Shown: one piece after another, positions 11,250 to 57,800 of the stretch | Layout of the letters: each line of letters opens with the position of its first letter | How positions within the stretch are numbered: the stretch's first letter is position 1 | Assembly (NCBI GenBank): GCA_034440615.1 | Contig: JAOTOM010004146.1 | Span: 124,001-188,000 of the forward strand | DNA: 64,000 bases | Origin: Ashinkailepas kermadecensis | Taxonomy: Eukaryota > Arthropoda > Thecostraca > Neolepadidae | Direction of reading: 5' to 3' | Position numbers and translations under genes: made by a program | The notes under the pieces: model-generated | Databases searched by the model: none | The model's input: only the letters and a program-made list of their open reading frames with translations | What the model was told of the DNA's origin: nothing

Positions 11250-13100
11250 AACTTTGTATCGATCAGGAACCTTGCCACATTCTCAGCAACTGGAGCTCGA
11301 TAAGGTGATTTGTGAGGAAATCAGTAGAAACTTTCAGAGTTAATGCCTTATTCTTGGTGACTTTAATCTAAAAGGATATGAAAATGTTGGTGTTGGCTCC
11401 CCATCATGTAAACTGTTTAGGAAATGCCTTGAAGAGGACTTGTTCTTACACCAGTTTGTAATGGAACCAACCAGGCAGGGCTCATTCTTGGACCTTGTCT
11501 TCTCAGATTTAAGTGATTTAGTTCAAGACTTGACTGTAGGAGAAACTCTGGGAAGAAGTGACCATAACATAGTGAGATTTAAGGTACAAATAGCAGGGAC
11601 AATCAAGGATAACTTGGCAAAGATTCCAAATTTTAACAGGGCAGACTTTGACTCCATGAGAGAGGCTTTAAGTGCCATAAAATGGGACGAATGATTTTTT
11701 TATTTAAATGCCTGTGAAATGTGGGAAAAGTTCAAATCTTACTTGAGGGAAATTCAGATTAGACATGTCCCCCAAAAGCAAAGGCGCAAAAGAAGGGTAG
11801 GAAAGCCAGCATGGCTTACACCAGATGTGATGAAAGCAATTAAGGCTAAGAAAGATGCATTTAGAGTATTTAAGGAAGCTTCAAATATCGTAAATCTAAG
11901 GTCGTATCAAAAAAGCTAGAGATGCTGTGAAGCAGAAAACCAGAGCAGCAAGGCGGGCAAAAGAATTGGATTTGGCTAGGAACTGTAATGGGGACAGTAA
12001 AAAGTTCTTTAGTTTCTACAAGCTAAGTAAAGTTTCAAGCACAATTGGTCCACTGGAAGTAAATGGGACTGTATTGAGTGAGGATGGTGAGATGGATGAG
12101 GAGCTGAGCAAGCAGTTTAAATCAGTGTTTACAGTGGAGGATGTGACAAATTTGCCAACAGTGAACCAAAGTTCAGTGACAGATGATCAGATACACAATG
12201 TTGATTTCATTGATAGTGATGTTGTTTTCAATTATATCAGAAAAATAAAGCCAAACAAGGCAGCAGCACCTGATGGAATTTATGCTAGGGTATTGTGGGA
12301 AGCTGAAAAAGAAGTGGCAATTCCACTTAGTATAATATTTTGTAGATCAGTTTCACAAAATACATTCCAACAGATTGGAAAAGGGCAAATGTAGTTCCTA
12401 TTTTCAAGAAAGGAGAAAGAGGGAAAGATACAAATTATAGGCCAGTAAGCCTCACATCCCTAGTCTGCAAAGTACTCGAATCAATTATCAAAGATAGAAT
12501 AGTTAGTTTTCTGGAAGGAAACAGATTGATTCAAGATACTCAACATGGGTTTAGAAAAGGGAGATCGTGTCTCACAAATCTCTTGGACTTTTTAAATTTT
12601 GCTACAGAACAATTTGATCAGGGAAATCAGGTTGATGTAGCATATCTTGACTTTAGTAAGGCCTTTGACAAGGTACCCCATAAACGGTTAATGATGCAGC
12701 TTCAGGTCCATGGCATTGCAGGTAGCATCCTAAAATGGATTGAGTTGTGGCTTTCAGATAGACAGCAGAGAGTGAAGCTTAATGGTACAAAGTCATCATG
12801 GCAAAATGTTCTTAGTGGAGTCCCTCAGGGGTCGGTATTGGGGCCACTGTTGTTCATTATATTTGTGAATAGCATTGAATGTGGCCTAAGCAGTAAGGTT
12901 TTGAAATTTGCGGATGGTTTGAAGATCTTTAGGGCAATAACAGGGCACAATGAGCAGGTTTTGCTGCAGAACGACTTAGACGAGCTTGTGAAGTAGTCCG
13001 AAAAATGGCAAATGAAGTTTAATTTTGATAAGTGCAAAGTCATGCATGTAGGTAGGCAGCATATGAAGGCGCCATACTTGATGGATGGCCAAGTACACAA
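11250..13100 (+). pseudogene. CR1-type LINE copy A, broken
   Basis: A 5'-truncated copy closely similar (roughly 95% by eye) to the copy at 16206. It begins inside the endonuclease domain near TTTGTATCGATCAGGAACC. The endonuclease C-terminal part (SDHNIVRFK near 11560), the linker and the reverse transcriptase ([13 protein letters not shown] near 12830; catalytic FADG where the sister copy has FADD) are readable but split. There are breaks near 11693, 11915 and 12360 and a stop near 12995. Loss of the second catalytic aspartate shows that this copy could not be active. Similarity to copy B stops near 13100, followed by unrelated GC-rich sequence. Confidence 0.85.
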
Positions 13101-14620
13101 CACTCGCACGGCTCGGGACATTTCCCGATCCTTGGCCCACTGGCGAAACAGTGTGGGCGGCGCCACTATCCGTGAATGTGCATAAGGTGTGTCGTGAACC
13201 ACCCAATAAATAAAATCCTGGTGCTTTTGAATGCTATGTGAATGAATTTGATATTCTTCTCATGGTCAACTAACTACATGTTGAAATATAAGTACTTTAA
13301 CTTGAACTGCTTATATCTTGAAAAGTTGCCATTTCCCAAGGAAATGGATTTCAAATTCATTGAAATCACATCAGAAGGTACCAAAAAAGAAACATTTTTG
13401 GCCAAAAATTGGCATAAGGGAAGCCCAATGCACTTCCCTCCTTTTCTTTTTACCTACCCTAGCTTAGCATCTTGTCATTGAAAAATAAGTTAAATGGAAG
13501 CATTATTTCCTAAAGAATTTCTGAAGGTTACAGTTCCTGGCCATATCATGATGATGAATGGCCATATCTAAATAACATCCAGAAACTTGTCTACAATATG
13601 ATGTTCTTGAATTGCTATATTGGGCTTCAAGTAAAAAAGGTATTATTGTGCTTCAGGGTATTCACAGGACAAGTTTTACACATATTTACCTCCATGAAAC
13701 AGACAGTGGTGAGGTTTGCTTAGTAATGCTAGGTTGTTTTTTTAAGTTGGAAGATTCTGATATTTATTTTTATAAAAGGAGATTGTTTTTCTTCAAAGGC
13801 AGGTTAGGCTAGGCTAGGGGATGTTTTTATGTTGGAAAAAACAGGATTGAAATTTTGGTAAACTTGGGCTTTCAGGTGTCCTATGAAATTTCAATCCTTG
13901 GATAAACAAAACATTTATGAACATGATTGAGAATGTGACCATTCATTTCCTCCACACATGCTTACTTTTCAGTTGGAAAGCAAAATATCACCAAAAATTG
14001 GCAGAGTTAATCTAACTCCAAGCCCATTTTCGGCCCCTAATAGGTGTGATGCGAAATGTAATTGGGGAGCATGGTTTCTCTGAGGCCCTTGACTCCTCAT
14101 GTTATAAAGCATACAAATAATGCTTAAAGAATTAAAAAAATAGCCTAGTATATCCTACATCTCATTTCTATTGGGAAATTTTAAAGTATATTTGTCCTTC
14201 AGATTGACTGGGATTTCGAGACCAAAATGTCATACCTCATTTGTTGATGTGATGACAATGTGACTACTTATTTCCATTGCAAATGCTTACTTTTTAGTTC
14301 ATGAAGTTTAAAAAGCACTAAGTATGATTGATGACAACACCATCTCTTTTCCATGCTGAGCCATCTCTTGATATTACTGCCATATATGTGTATCCTCTTG
14401 TTACCCAAAGGCCATATCACTTCAGAAAAACCATTTCAATGAGAAGGATACCATGGTGCAAGAAAAAATTCCACATTAGCAGGATTCTTTTGAATAGAAA
14501 ATTCGTTGCTTTTATTAGGCACAGGGGCACAACCAGAACACTGAAGTCATATTGACCAGCAAATCGTCCTACAACTTCCTGGTGTCCCCCTCAATTCACT
14601 AACACTGTCTACAATTGCAG
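13101..14620. other. No gene; repeat modules upstream of kinase exon 1
   Basis: Modules 1 and 2 recur (13636-13705, 13915-14030, 14245-14330). No first exon or promoter element for the downstream kinase gene can be fixed. The acceptor-like ACAATTGCAG at 14611-14620 suggests that a 5' untranslated exon lies further upstream. Confidence 0.5.
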
Positions 14621-14629
14621 AGTATCACA

Positions 14630-49421
<34,792 letters not shown>

Positions 49422-49559
49422 GCGGCCAGCCGCCCTGACCTGCCGCCACGCTGCTGCGCGTCCAAAGCATCTCCACACTGTATTACTAGAGCTTTCTCTC
49501 GACACGTGGTCGTGGTGTCTAGTCGTGTGCCTCACTTCCGATCGACTGACGAGGACGGC

Positions 49560-50110
49560 GCTCGGGCACGAGCTGTGCAGTTCGTGCGCCGCGTCCCGGT
49601 ACGAGCTGTGCAGTCCCTGTGTCGCTTCCCGGTGCGAGCTGTGCAGTCCCTGTGTCGCTTCCCGGTGCGAGCTGTGCAGTTCGTGTGCCGCGTCCCGGTA
49701 CGAGCTGTGCAGTCCCTGTGCCGCGTCCCGTGTCCAGGTGCGAGCTGTGCAGTCCCGGTGCCGCTTCCCGGTGCGAGTTGTGCAGTTCATGGGGTGTCCC
49801 GGCGTGAACTATGCATTCGCCTAGTGCGTTTGGGAGCGATTAGTTCCCCGTCTTTCCCAGGGCTGGCGGCGATTATGTGTTCAGCAACAAGTCCGTCTGG
49901 TCGGTAATCAAATCGCCAGGCGCGCCCCCAACCTAGCAGTGTAGTGTGCCACGTTCTGGAGCGAGTAGTGCAGTCGTGTGCCACGTTCTGGAGCGAGTAG
50001 TGTAGTCGTATACCACGTTCTGGAGCCAGTAGTGCAGTTGTGTGCCACGTCCTGGAACGAGTAGCGTAGCTGCGTTCCACGCTCTTGTGGTGCAGTTATT
50101 TGCTGCGTTC
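49560..50110 (+). repeat. 33-bp and 32-bp minisatellites downstream of PhKgamma
   Basis: CGAGCTGTGCAGTCCCTGTG units recur with exact 33-bp spacing at 49569, 49602, 49635, 49668 and 49701, and with indels to about 49800. A second block has 32-bp spacing at 49948, 49980, 50012, 50044 and 50076 (GCCACGTTCTGGAGCGAG). The two share GAG.TGTGCAGT and GTGCC.CGT, so they look like diverged parts of one array. It lies in the kinase 3' UTR or intergenic space. Confidence 0.88.
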
Positions 50111-51820
50111 TGAAGCGACCAGAATACTCTTGGACATCGTTCAGGTATAACTGCACGGAGGACCTTTGCCAGGGACCGGGCCTGCTCTTCTGTCGGGTTT
50201 GTACCACTTGCTCTGTATTTATTGGAATCATACATGGTATGCTTCACACTTGATTCCCTTACCCTCAGGCGGTCACATTTACCAAGCTCCGCATTGTGAT
50301 TTAGCAGAGAATGCCGGTATTGCACATGATATTCCCAGCAGCATAGTATGCTCCGGGACACTGGCTCGAATTGTGTCCAGACCTCTATCGGCCGTTTGCG
50401 AGCAGCCGTCCGCCCGTCTCCCGGTCGCTGTTGCCAGTTGCCACATATCAGCGAGCCGTGCGCGGCGGTCAACTGTTCCTGGTCTGTTCCGTGTCCCGAG
50501 GGAGTGCGACGAAGGCCAGTCGGCCTGCTGTCACGGATTGGCCGGGTCTGCCCCCGACCATTGTCACAGTCAATCCGTACGGAGTGATGCTTTGGGAGAA
50601 TACCGCATGGGCATTGTCGCGCTGTGGTAACGATTGAGATAGATCGTGACTGAAATCGATGATTCGAGTGGGACTGTTCGTGCATGACGTGTGCTGCACA
50701 GGAAGTTCTGTACTGAGTCCGAAGACATGGACTCAGCTTTAGCTGATTCATCGACATCCAAGCTTTAGCTGTGCGCCGCTCGACCCCGTTCTTTAGTGAC
50801 AAAGTAAGATGTGACATATCTCAACGAGACAGGCGCTTAAGGACGCTTTGATGTCTTTGAAAGTTTAAAGACATTAAAGTTTTGGATATTATATTCCATT
50901 ATCTAGAACTGGCCACGTTTTCTTCAAAGTTGCAACAATTCCTTTTTGCTGTTAAAGCCGGTGTAGAGAACACCTGAAGTTTGGCTATCCTTAACACCGC
51001 GTGATCCCTTGCACTATGCTCCTAATTGTCCCAGCAACGATGCATAGCTCACTCTTCGTCTGAGTGTTGTGTGTAAAAGAAAATACACGAAAAGTGAGAG
51101 CGTTTGACTGTTTCCCATCCCAGTAGCGCCAATTTGGTCCAGGATGACCACGAACATCCCCGGCAGTGTGCTCAGTGCCTATGCTAATTATGGGCGCAGC
51201 ATAATCGTGTCAGGCGCGCTCGTGTCCGTGCTCCGCCATCGCCTGGTCTACGCCGACCATACGAGGTAACACACTTCGAAATGCGGATACAAGTGCATAT
51301 TCTTCCAAAGTTCGCTCGCGTAAATTCAACGGATTGTACGGTACAGCTGTATTTCTGGCACGGTCAGTACGGTGGGACTCGCGACTTTGTGCTACCATTG
51401 AAACCATTGTTGCAGAATCGCCATTGACTGTTAGTGGGCGATTATACTCAATAACATACTGACTAATTCAAATTAACTACAATGTGCAGACGGCGTACAA
51501 GTCCGTCTGATGACGTCAAAACCATTTGAGGTATTACAAAACGCGACGTGACGCACACACGTGTCAGTCAGCAGCATTGTGCCACGTGCGTGGCCGGCAA
51601 CACCGCCCGGCTTGAGCAATACACGGCGAGTCGCGCGGGCACGCGAGCGCGCGCTGGTAATCGACGGTTGGCGGGCACCGCCAATGGTCTCACATAAGCA
51701 AGCAACATGGAGCGGAACGAAACGGTGAGTTGCAGAGCAGGCGCAGGGGCTCGGCTCAGCCGCCGGCAGCTGCCGCATGGGAACGAGTTCTTTGTACCGG
51801 TACTGGAGGTAGTTCGGTCA
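50111..51820. other. Intergenic space between the convergent genes
   Basis: No gene is recognised. A 294-codon open frame on the minus strand (49933-50817) runs from unique sequence into the 32-bp array. It has no domain or motif I recognise and is not accepted as a gene. Confidence 0.5.
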
Positions 51821-51880
51821 CTAGATCTTGAGATCGAGAGCCTGTATAATGAAGCTGTACACGTCGGCGGACTCGTCGAT
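51821..51880 (-). CDS. PREP: PREP last coding exon
   Basis: Acceptor CTGTTGGCAG (minus strand), then [19 protein letters not shown] and TAG at 51823-51821. The peptide aligns with the C-terminus of vertebrate prolyl endopeptidase (IEEVSDMFAFIARCLN from memory) and has the expected length. The joined sequence reads [15 protein letters not shown]. Confidence 0.88.
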   Translation of the reverse strand: MDESADVYSFIIQALDLKI

Positions 51881-54800
51881 CTGCCAACAGAACGAGGCGT
51901 TGGTCGGTCACTTGAATCTGAGGAGCCTCAACTACACCGGCATCGCGACCACCACCTCCAGGAAGAACACGGCGCCAAGTGACCGGTCGGTATTGGGTGT
52001 TTCCCATGAAATAGCAAACAGAGATACAATTGGCGCAGAAATCGTCACAGTCTCCATTATGAACTTCGCAATCGTGCACACGTCACTGACATCAATCATC
52101 ACGTGTACATACCACGGACAACAATCTTTCCATGTGCACCTATCACACCAATTGCCATGTGCACCTTTCACCCACAATCGTCACATTTACGTATAACCGA
52201 CACCAATCGTCACGTGTACACTGAGCGCTGCATAACCGACGCAGTCGACGCGCCCATATACTCGACTCCAATAGCCAACCAGGTCACGTGTACACATGGC
52301 TGACATTGACCGCCACGTGCGCATATCACCGACACCAATCGTTCATTTTTCTCGAACGCACCAGTAGGGCCTTGGCGGTGGCCTTGCCGACGTATCTCAC
52401 CTGTCTGTCGGTGGGCTTGTCGACGTACCTCACCTGTTTGTCGGTGGCGTTGCCGGTGTATCTCACCTATTTGTCGGAGGGGTTGTCGGTGCATCTCACC
52501 TGTTTGTCGGTGGGGTTGCCGGCGTATCTCACCTGTGTGTCGGTGGAGGTGGAGGTGTATCTCACCTGTTTGTCGGCGGGTTCCCGGCGTATCTCACCTG
52601 TTTGTCGGTGTATCTCACCTGTTTGTCGGTGGAGTTGTCAGTGTATCTCACCCGTTTGTCGGTGGAGTTGTCGGCGTGTCTCACCTGTTTGGCGGTGGGC
52701 TTGCCGACTTATCTCACTTGTTTGACGGTGGGGTTGCCGGTGTATCTCACCGGTTTGTCCGGGAGTTGTCGGTGTATCTCACCTGTTTGTCGGTGGGCTT
52801 GTCGACGTACCTCACCTGTTTGTCGGTGGAGTTGTCGGCGTATCTCACCCGTTTGTCCGTGAAGTTGCCCGCGCATCTCACCTGTTTGTCAGTGGAGTTG
52901 TCGGCGCATCTCACCTGTTTGTCGGTGTATCTCACCTGTTTGGCGGTGTGGTTGTCAACGTACCTCACCTGTTTGTCGGTGGAGTTGTCGGCGTATCTCA
53001 CCTGTTTGTCCGTGAAGTTGTCGGTGTATCTCACCTGTTTGTCGGTGGAGTTGGCGTGTCTCATCTGTTAGTCGTTGGAGTTGTTGGCATATCTCACCTG
53101 TTTGTCGGTGGGGGGTGCCGGTGCATCTCACCTGTTTGTCAGTGGAGTTGTCGGCGTGTCTCGCCTGTTTGTCGGTGGAGTTGTCGGCGTATCTCACCTG
53201 TTTGTCGGTAGAGTTATCGGCGTGCCTCACCTGTTTGTCGGTGGAGTTGTCGGCGTGTCTCATCTGTTAGTCGGTAGAGTTGTCGACGTGTCTCACCTGT
53301 TTGTCAGTGGAGTTGTGGGGTGCCTCACCTATTTGTCGGTGGAGTCGTCGGCATATCTCACCTGTTTGTCGGTGGTGTTGCCGGTGTATCTCACCTGTTT
53401 GTCGGTAGAGTTGTCGGCGTGTCTCACCTGTTTGTCAGTGGAGTTGTGGGGGTGCCTCACCTGTTTGTCGGTGGAGTTGTCGGCATATCTCACCTGTTTG
53501 TCGGTGGGGTTGCCGGTGTATCTCACCTGTTTGTCGGTAGAGTTGTCGGCGTGTCTCACCTGTTTGCAGGTGTATCTCACCTGTTTGTCGGTGGGGTTGC
53601 CCACGTATCTCACCTGTTTGTCGGTGGAGGTGTCGGTGTATCTCACCTGTTTGGCGGTGAAGATGCCGGCGTATCTCACCTGGTTGTCGGTGGGGTTGTC
53701 GGCGTGTTTCACCTGTTTGTCGGTGGAGTTGTCGGCGTGTCTAACTTGTTTGGCGGTGGGCTTGCCGGCGCCGTGGCCGGCCTTGGTGTCGACCCTGATG
53801 AGGAGCGGGCGCGACTGGGCCAAGGCTGTGCCGACAGAGTGCTTCAGCTCGGCGATGTACTTGAGCGAGTGAAGCGGCACCACGCGGTCGTCGTGGTCAG
53901 CCGTCTCACCTGTTTGTCGGTGGGCTTGCCCGTGTATCTCACCTGTTTGTCGGTGGGGTTGTCGGCGTGTCTCACCTGTTTGTCGGTGGAGTTGTTGGCG
54001 TGTCTCATCTGTTAGTCGGTGGAGTTGTCGGCATATCTCACCTGTTTGTCGGTGGGGTTGCCGGTGTATCTCACCTGTTTGTCGGTGGAGTTGTCGGCAT
54101 GTCTCGCCTGTTTGTCGGTGGAGTTGTCGGCGTATCTCACCTGTTTGTCGGTGGAGTTGTCAGTGTATCTCACCTGTTTGTCGATGGAGTTGTCGGCGTA
54201 TCTCACCTGTTTGTCGGTGGAGTTATCGCCGTGCCTCACCTGTTTGTCGGTGGGGCTGCCGGTGTATCTTACCGATTTGTCGGTGGAGTTGTCGGCGTGT
54301 CTCATCTGTTATTCGGTGGAGTTGTCGACGTGTCTCACCTGTTTGTCAGTGGAGTTGTGGGGGTGCCTCACCTGTTTGTCGGTGGAGTTGTCGGCATATC
54401 TCACCTGTTTGTCGGTGGGGTTGCCGGTGTATCTCACCTGTTTGTCGGTGGAGTTGTCGGCGTATCTCACCTGTTTGTCGGTGGAGTTGTCGGTGTATCT
54501 CACCTGTTTGTCGGTGGGCTTGTCGACGTACCTCACCTCTTTGTCGGTGGAGTTGTCGGCGTATCTCACCTGTTTGCCCGTGAAGTTGCCCGCGCATCTC
54601 ACCCGTTTGTCGGCGCATCTCACCTGTTTGTCAGTGGAGTTGTCAGCGCATCACACCTGTTTGTCGGTGTATCTCACCTGTTTGGCGGTGTGGTTGCCGG
54701 CCTGTCTCACCTGTCGGTGGGGGTTGTTGGCCTATCTCACCTGTTTGTCGATGGAGTTGTCGGCGTAGCTCACCTGTTTGTCGGTGGGGTTGCCGGTGTA

Positions 54801-57800
54801 TCTTACCTGTTTGTCGGTGGTGGTGTGTGTGGTGAATTGGTGTTTAGGGGCGCGTCGACTGCAAAGGTCATTTTTCGCCCATAACTGTGTTGTGATAGCT
54901 AATCTACTATGCTCCTATCGTAGTCAGTAATTCATAGTCTTCAGGGGCGGCGATATAAATCAAAACGTGCTTGTTGAAGGAAAGTAAAAATGTCTCCAGA
55001 CGATACAACCCCAGAGTCATTGTTTAGTAGCATTCGCAAAGTGTCGATGTTTATCCCTCCTAAAATCTGGCGTCGGAGAGGGTCCAGCAGTACACAATCT
55101 ACTAAAACATGATACACGGTAAGCGGGTCCGAGTGGGCATAAAGGTTGGTCATCACCGGTCAGTATATAGCTGTGTGTCGCTAATGTATGGCCAATCCTC
55201 AATCGGCAGAGCGTTACTTCCTCCCGTCGCGAGGTCCGGTGTGAGGACTGCCACATTCCTAGTACCGGCTTTATAACCCTCAACTTACTAGGTTTGGAAT
55301 TCCAGGTTCGTTGCCATTCGGACCATATATGTGATAATATGGAGGGGTATATATCACTTGGATGAAGACGTAGACGAACTGCACGGCCATTGTTCATGGC
55401 GTGCTTAGCGGCTAAATCGGCAGCTTCATTTCCAGCAAGGCCAACATGGCTGGGAATCCAGCAGAATACGATATTTTTGTTGATAGCAGTTAGGGACTTG
55501 ACGACGCAAAGAATCCTGTGCACAAGCTTGTTATCCGGGTTAAAAGACTTCATTGCCCAGAGACTGCTCAGGGAGTCAGTAAAAACGACGTGATTTATGG
55601 ACTGGTCATCCTGGATATGATAGAGATTGCAAAATGGCGTAGAGTTCAGCGGTAAAAATCGACGCCTGCTTCGGTAAACAGAAGTAGCCAATACCGCGTC
55701 GACCAACATACGCGCATCCCACGCCGGAAGGAGACTTGGAGCCGTCTGTGTAAATGCGAGAGAACTCGCGGTACTGGTGTAGTTTTTCTAACGCAAGCAT
55801 GCGGAATTCTTCGGAGGTTACATTTCCCTTCTCTGAATGGGACAAAGTAAGGTCAGTCTGCACTGGGACAACTTTCCAAGGGGGGATGTTTGGAGTGACA
55901 GCGCGTGCCACAGAGCTTGGTCTAATATTGCACGTACGGAAGATCGAAGCCATGCGCGAAGAAAATGGCAAGCCACGCTGAATGCAGGTTGACCGACGCG
56001 GCAGTAATGGCCTAGAGAATATCCACTGATATGTTGGATGTTTTCGGTTCTGTGCGACCTTACATGCGTATATCGCTCCCAGTAGCATACGGCGCAACGC
56101 AAGGGGAGGTTCGTCAGTCTCAGCCATTAAACTACCGGTCGGAGAAGTACGGAAAGCTCCAGTAGCTATACGAAGCCTGTATTGTGGATAACGTCCAGAC
56201 GGCGTTTCGTTGTAATACACGATCCGTCATAAATAAAACATCCATAATCTATTTTAGAACGTAAGAGCGATCGGTACATAAGAAGCAAGATAGACCTGTC
56301 TGCTCCATACGAGCATCTGGAGGCAGTGCTCATCACCTGCAGTCGTTTTGCACATTTGTGTACAAGATCATTGATGTGGGTGCTGTATGTTAGTCGGCGG
56401 TCCATCCATATACCTAGAAACTTGGCGGCTGGCTTGAATGGGATATGGCGTCCGTTGAGTATAATCATGGGGTCATTACAAGAGCGTTTGCGGCAGAAGT
56501 GGACAGCGGTGGTTTTCGATGTAGACATAACGAAACCGGTTGTGTTGCACCAGCCCTGCACCTTCCGGACAGCCATCCGGAGTTGTCTCTCGACCGTGTG
56601 CACCGAGCGTGAAGAGAACCATATGGCGAAATCATCCACGAAAAGCGCTTTCCCTACGGAAGTCGGCAGTGAGGCACCCACGTCGTTGATAGAAATGGCA
56701 AACAATGCTACGCTCAGTACGCTCCCCTGCGGGACTCCGTTGACTTGTGAAAAGGTGCCAGATAGGGAGTTTCCTATTCTAACGCGAAACGTTCTGGAAG
56801 ATAAAAAATTGGACAAGAAGACACCCATGGAGCCTCTGACGCCCATACTGTGTAGCTTCATCGGAATACCGTGACGCCACGCCGTGTCATATGCGCCGTC
56901 AATGTAAAAAAATATTACAGCTGTATGGTGGCGTTGCATAAACCCATAGCGCACAACGGAGTCCCGTGTTAAAATGTGGTTAAGTGTGCTACGGTGTTTT
57001 CGGAAGCTACTCTGTATCACAGTAAGGAGATTGTTACGTTCTAAAAACCACATCAATCGGACATTCACCATTTTTTGCAAACAGTTTACACAGGGAGCAA
57101 GTCAGCGAGATGGGACGGTAATGTAGTGGGTCATTGCCAGATTTATTTGGTTTACGTATGGGCACTATAATTAATTGCCTCCCGCCACGAAGGTGGAAAT
57201 GTGCCTGATGTCCACATTCCATTTATGGTTTCCAAAAGTGTTTCTAAAGCAGCAGCTGGTAAACGTTTTATAATATCATTATGCAGTGTCTGGACCCTCT
57301 GCCACGCTCTTGAGTGTACTGATTACTGCAGTTAATTCGGAAATGGAAAACGGTATGTTGTACTGGAGGACGTCTGTGGTGGAAAAATCAAGAGGACTTC
57401 CCTCGCACCGATCCTTATGTATCAAAAATCGCTCGTTATTTGTGTTTTCCGAGCGTGCGGACAAAGCACATCCTATCTTGTCAGCCACTTCTTCCGGGTC
57501 GATGATGTCCTGTCCAGCCATGTGCAGGACAGGGAGAGGAACTGGGGCGTGTTTTCCAGAGAAACGTTTGATGCGGGACCATACAGTAGTGACGTGGAAC
57601 GATTTAACGTATTTACATAGGATTTCCACGCGTCTCGTTTCGCCTCGGCGATAGTGCGTCTGGCGAGCGCTCATGCCTTGCGAAAAGCTATTAAATTGCA
57701 TGTGCAGCTATTATTATTAAATATACGAAATGCCCTCTTCCCAGCACGGATAGCCTCCAGACACTTATCGGACCACCATGGGACTGGTACTCTTATTGAC

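Noticed and set aside
1..13100. Interstitial telomere (TTAGG)n
   Set aside because: TTAGGT/ACCTAA runs are short (two to four units) and scattered in both orientations, and they look like parts of the dispersed modules.
49933..50817. 294-codon minus-strand frame in the intergenic region
   Set aside because: It is half in a 32-bp array whose unit is not a multiple of three, and half in unique sequence without any motif. It is unusually long for chance, but there is no positive evidence.
52535..54884. Plus-strand frames of 178-305 codons ([11 protein letters not shown] repeats)
   Set aside because: These are the wrong-strand reading of the PREP intron array. The minus-strand frame is the one that connects to an exon.
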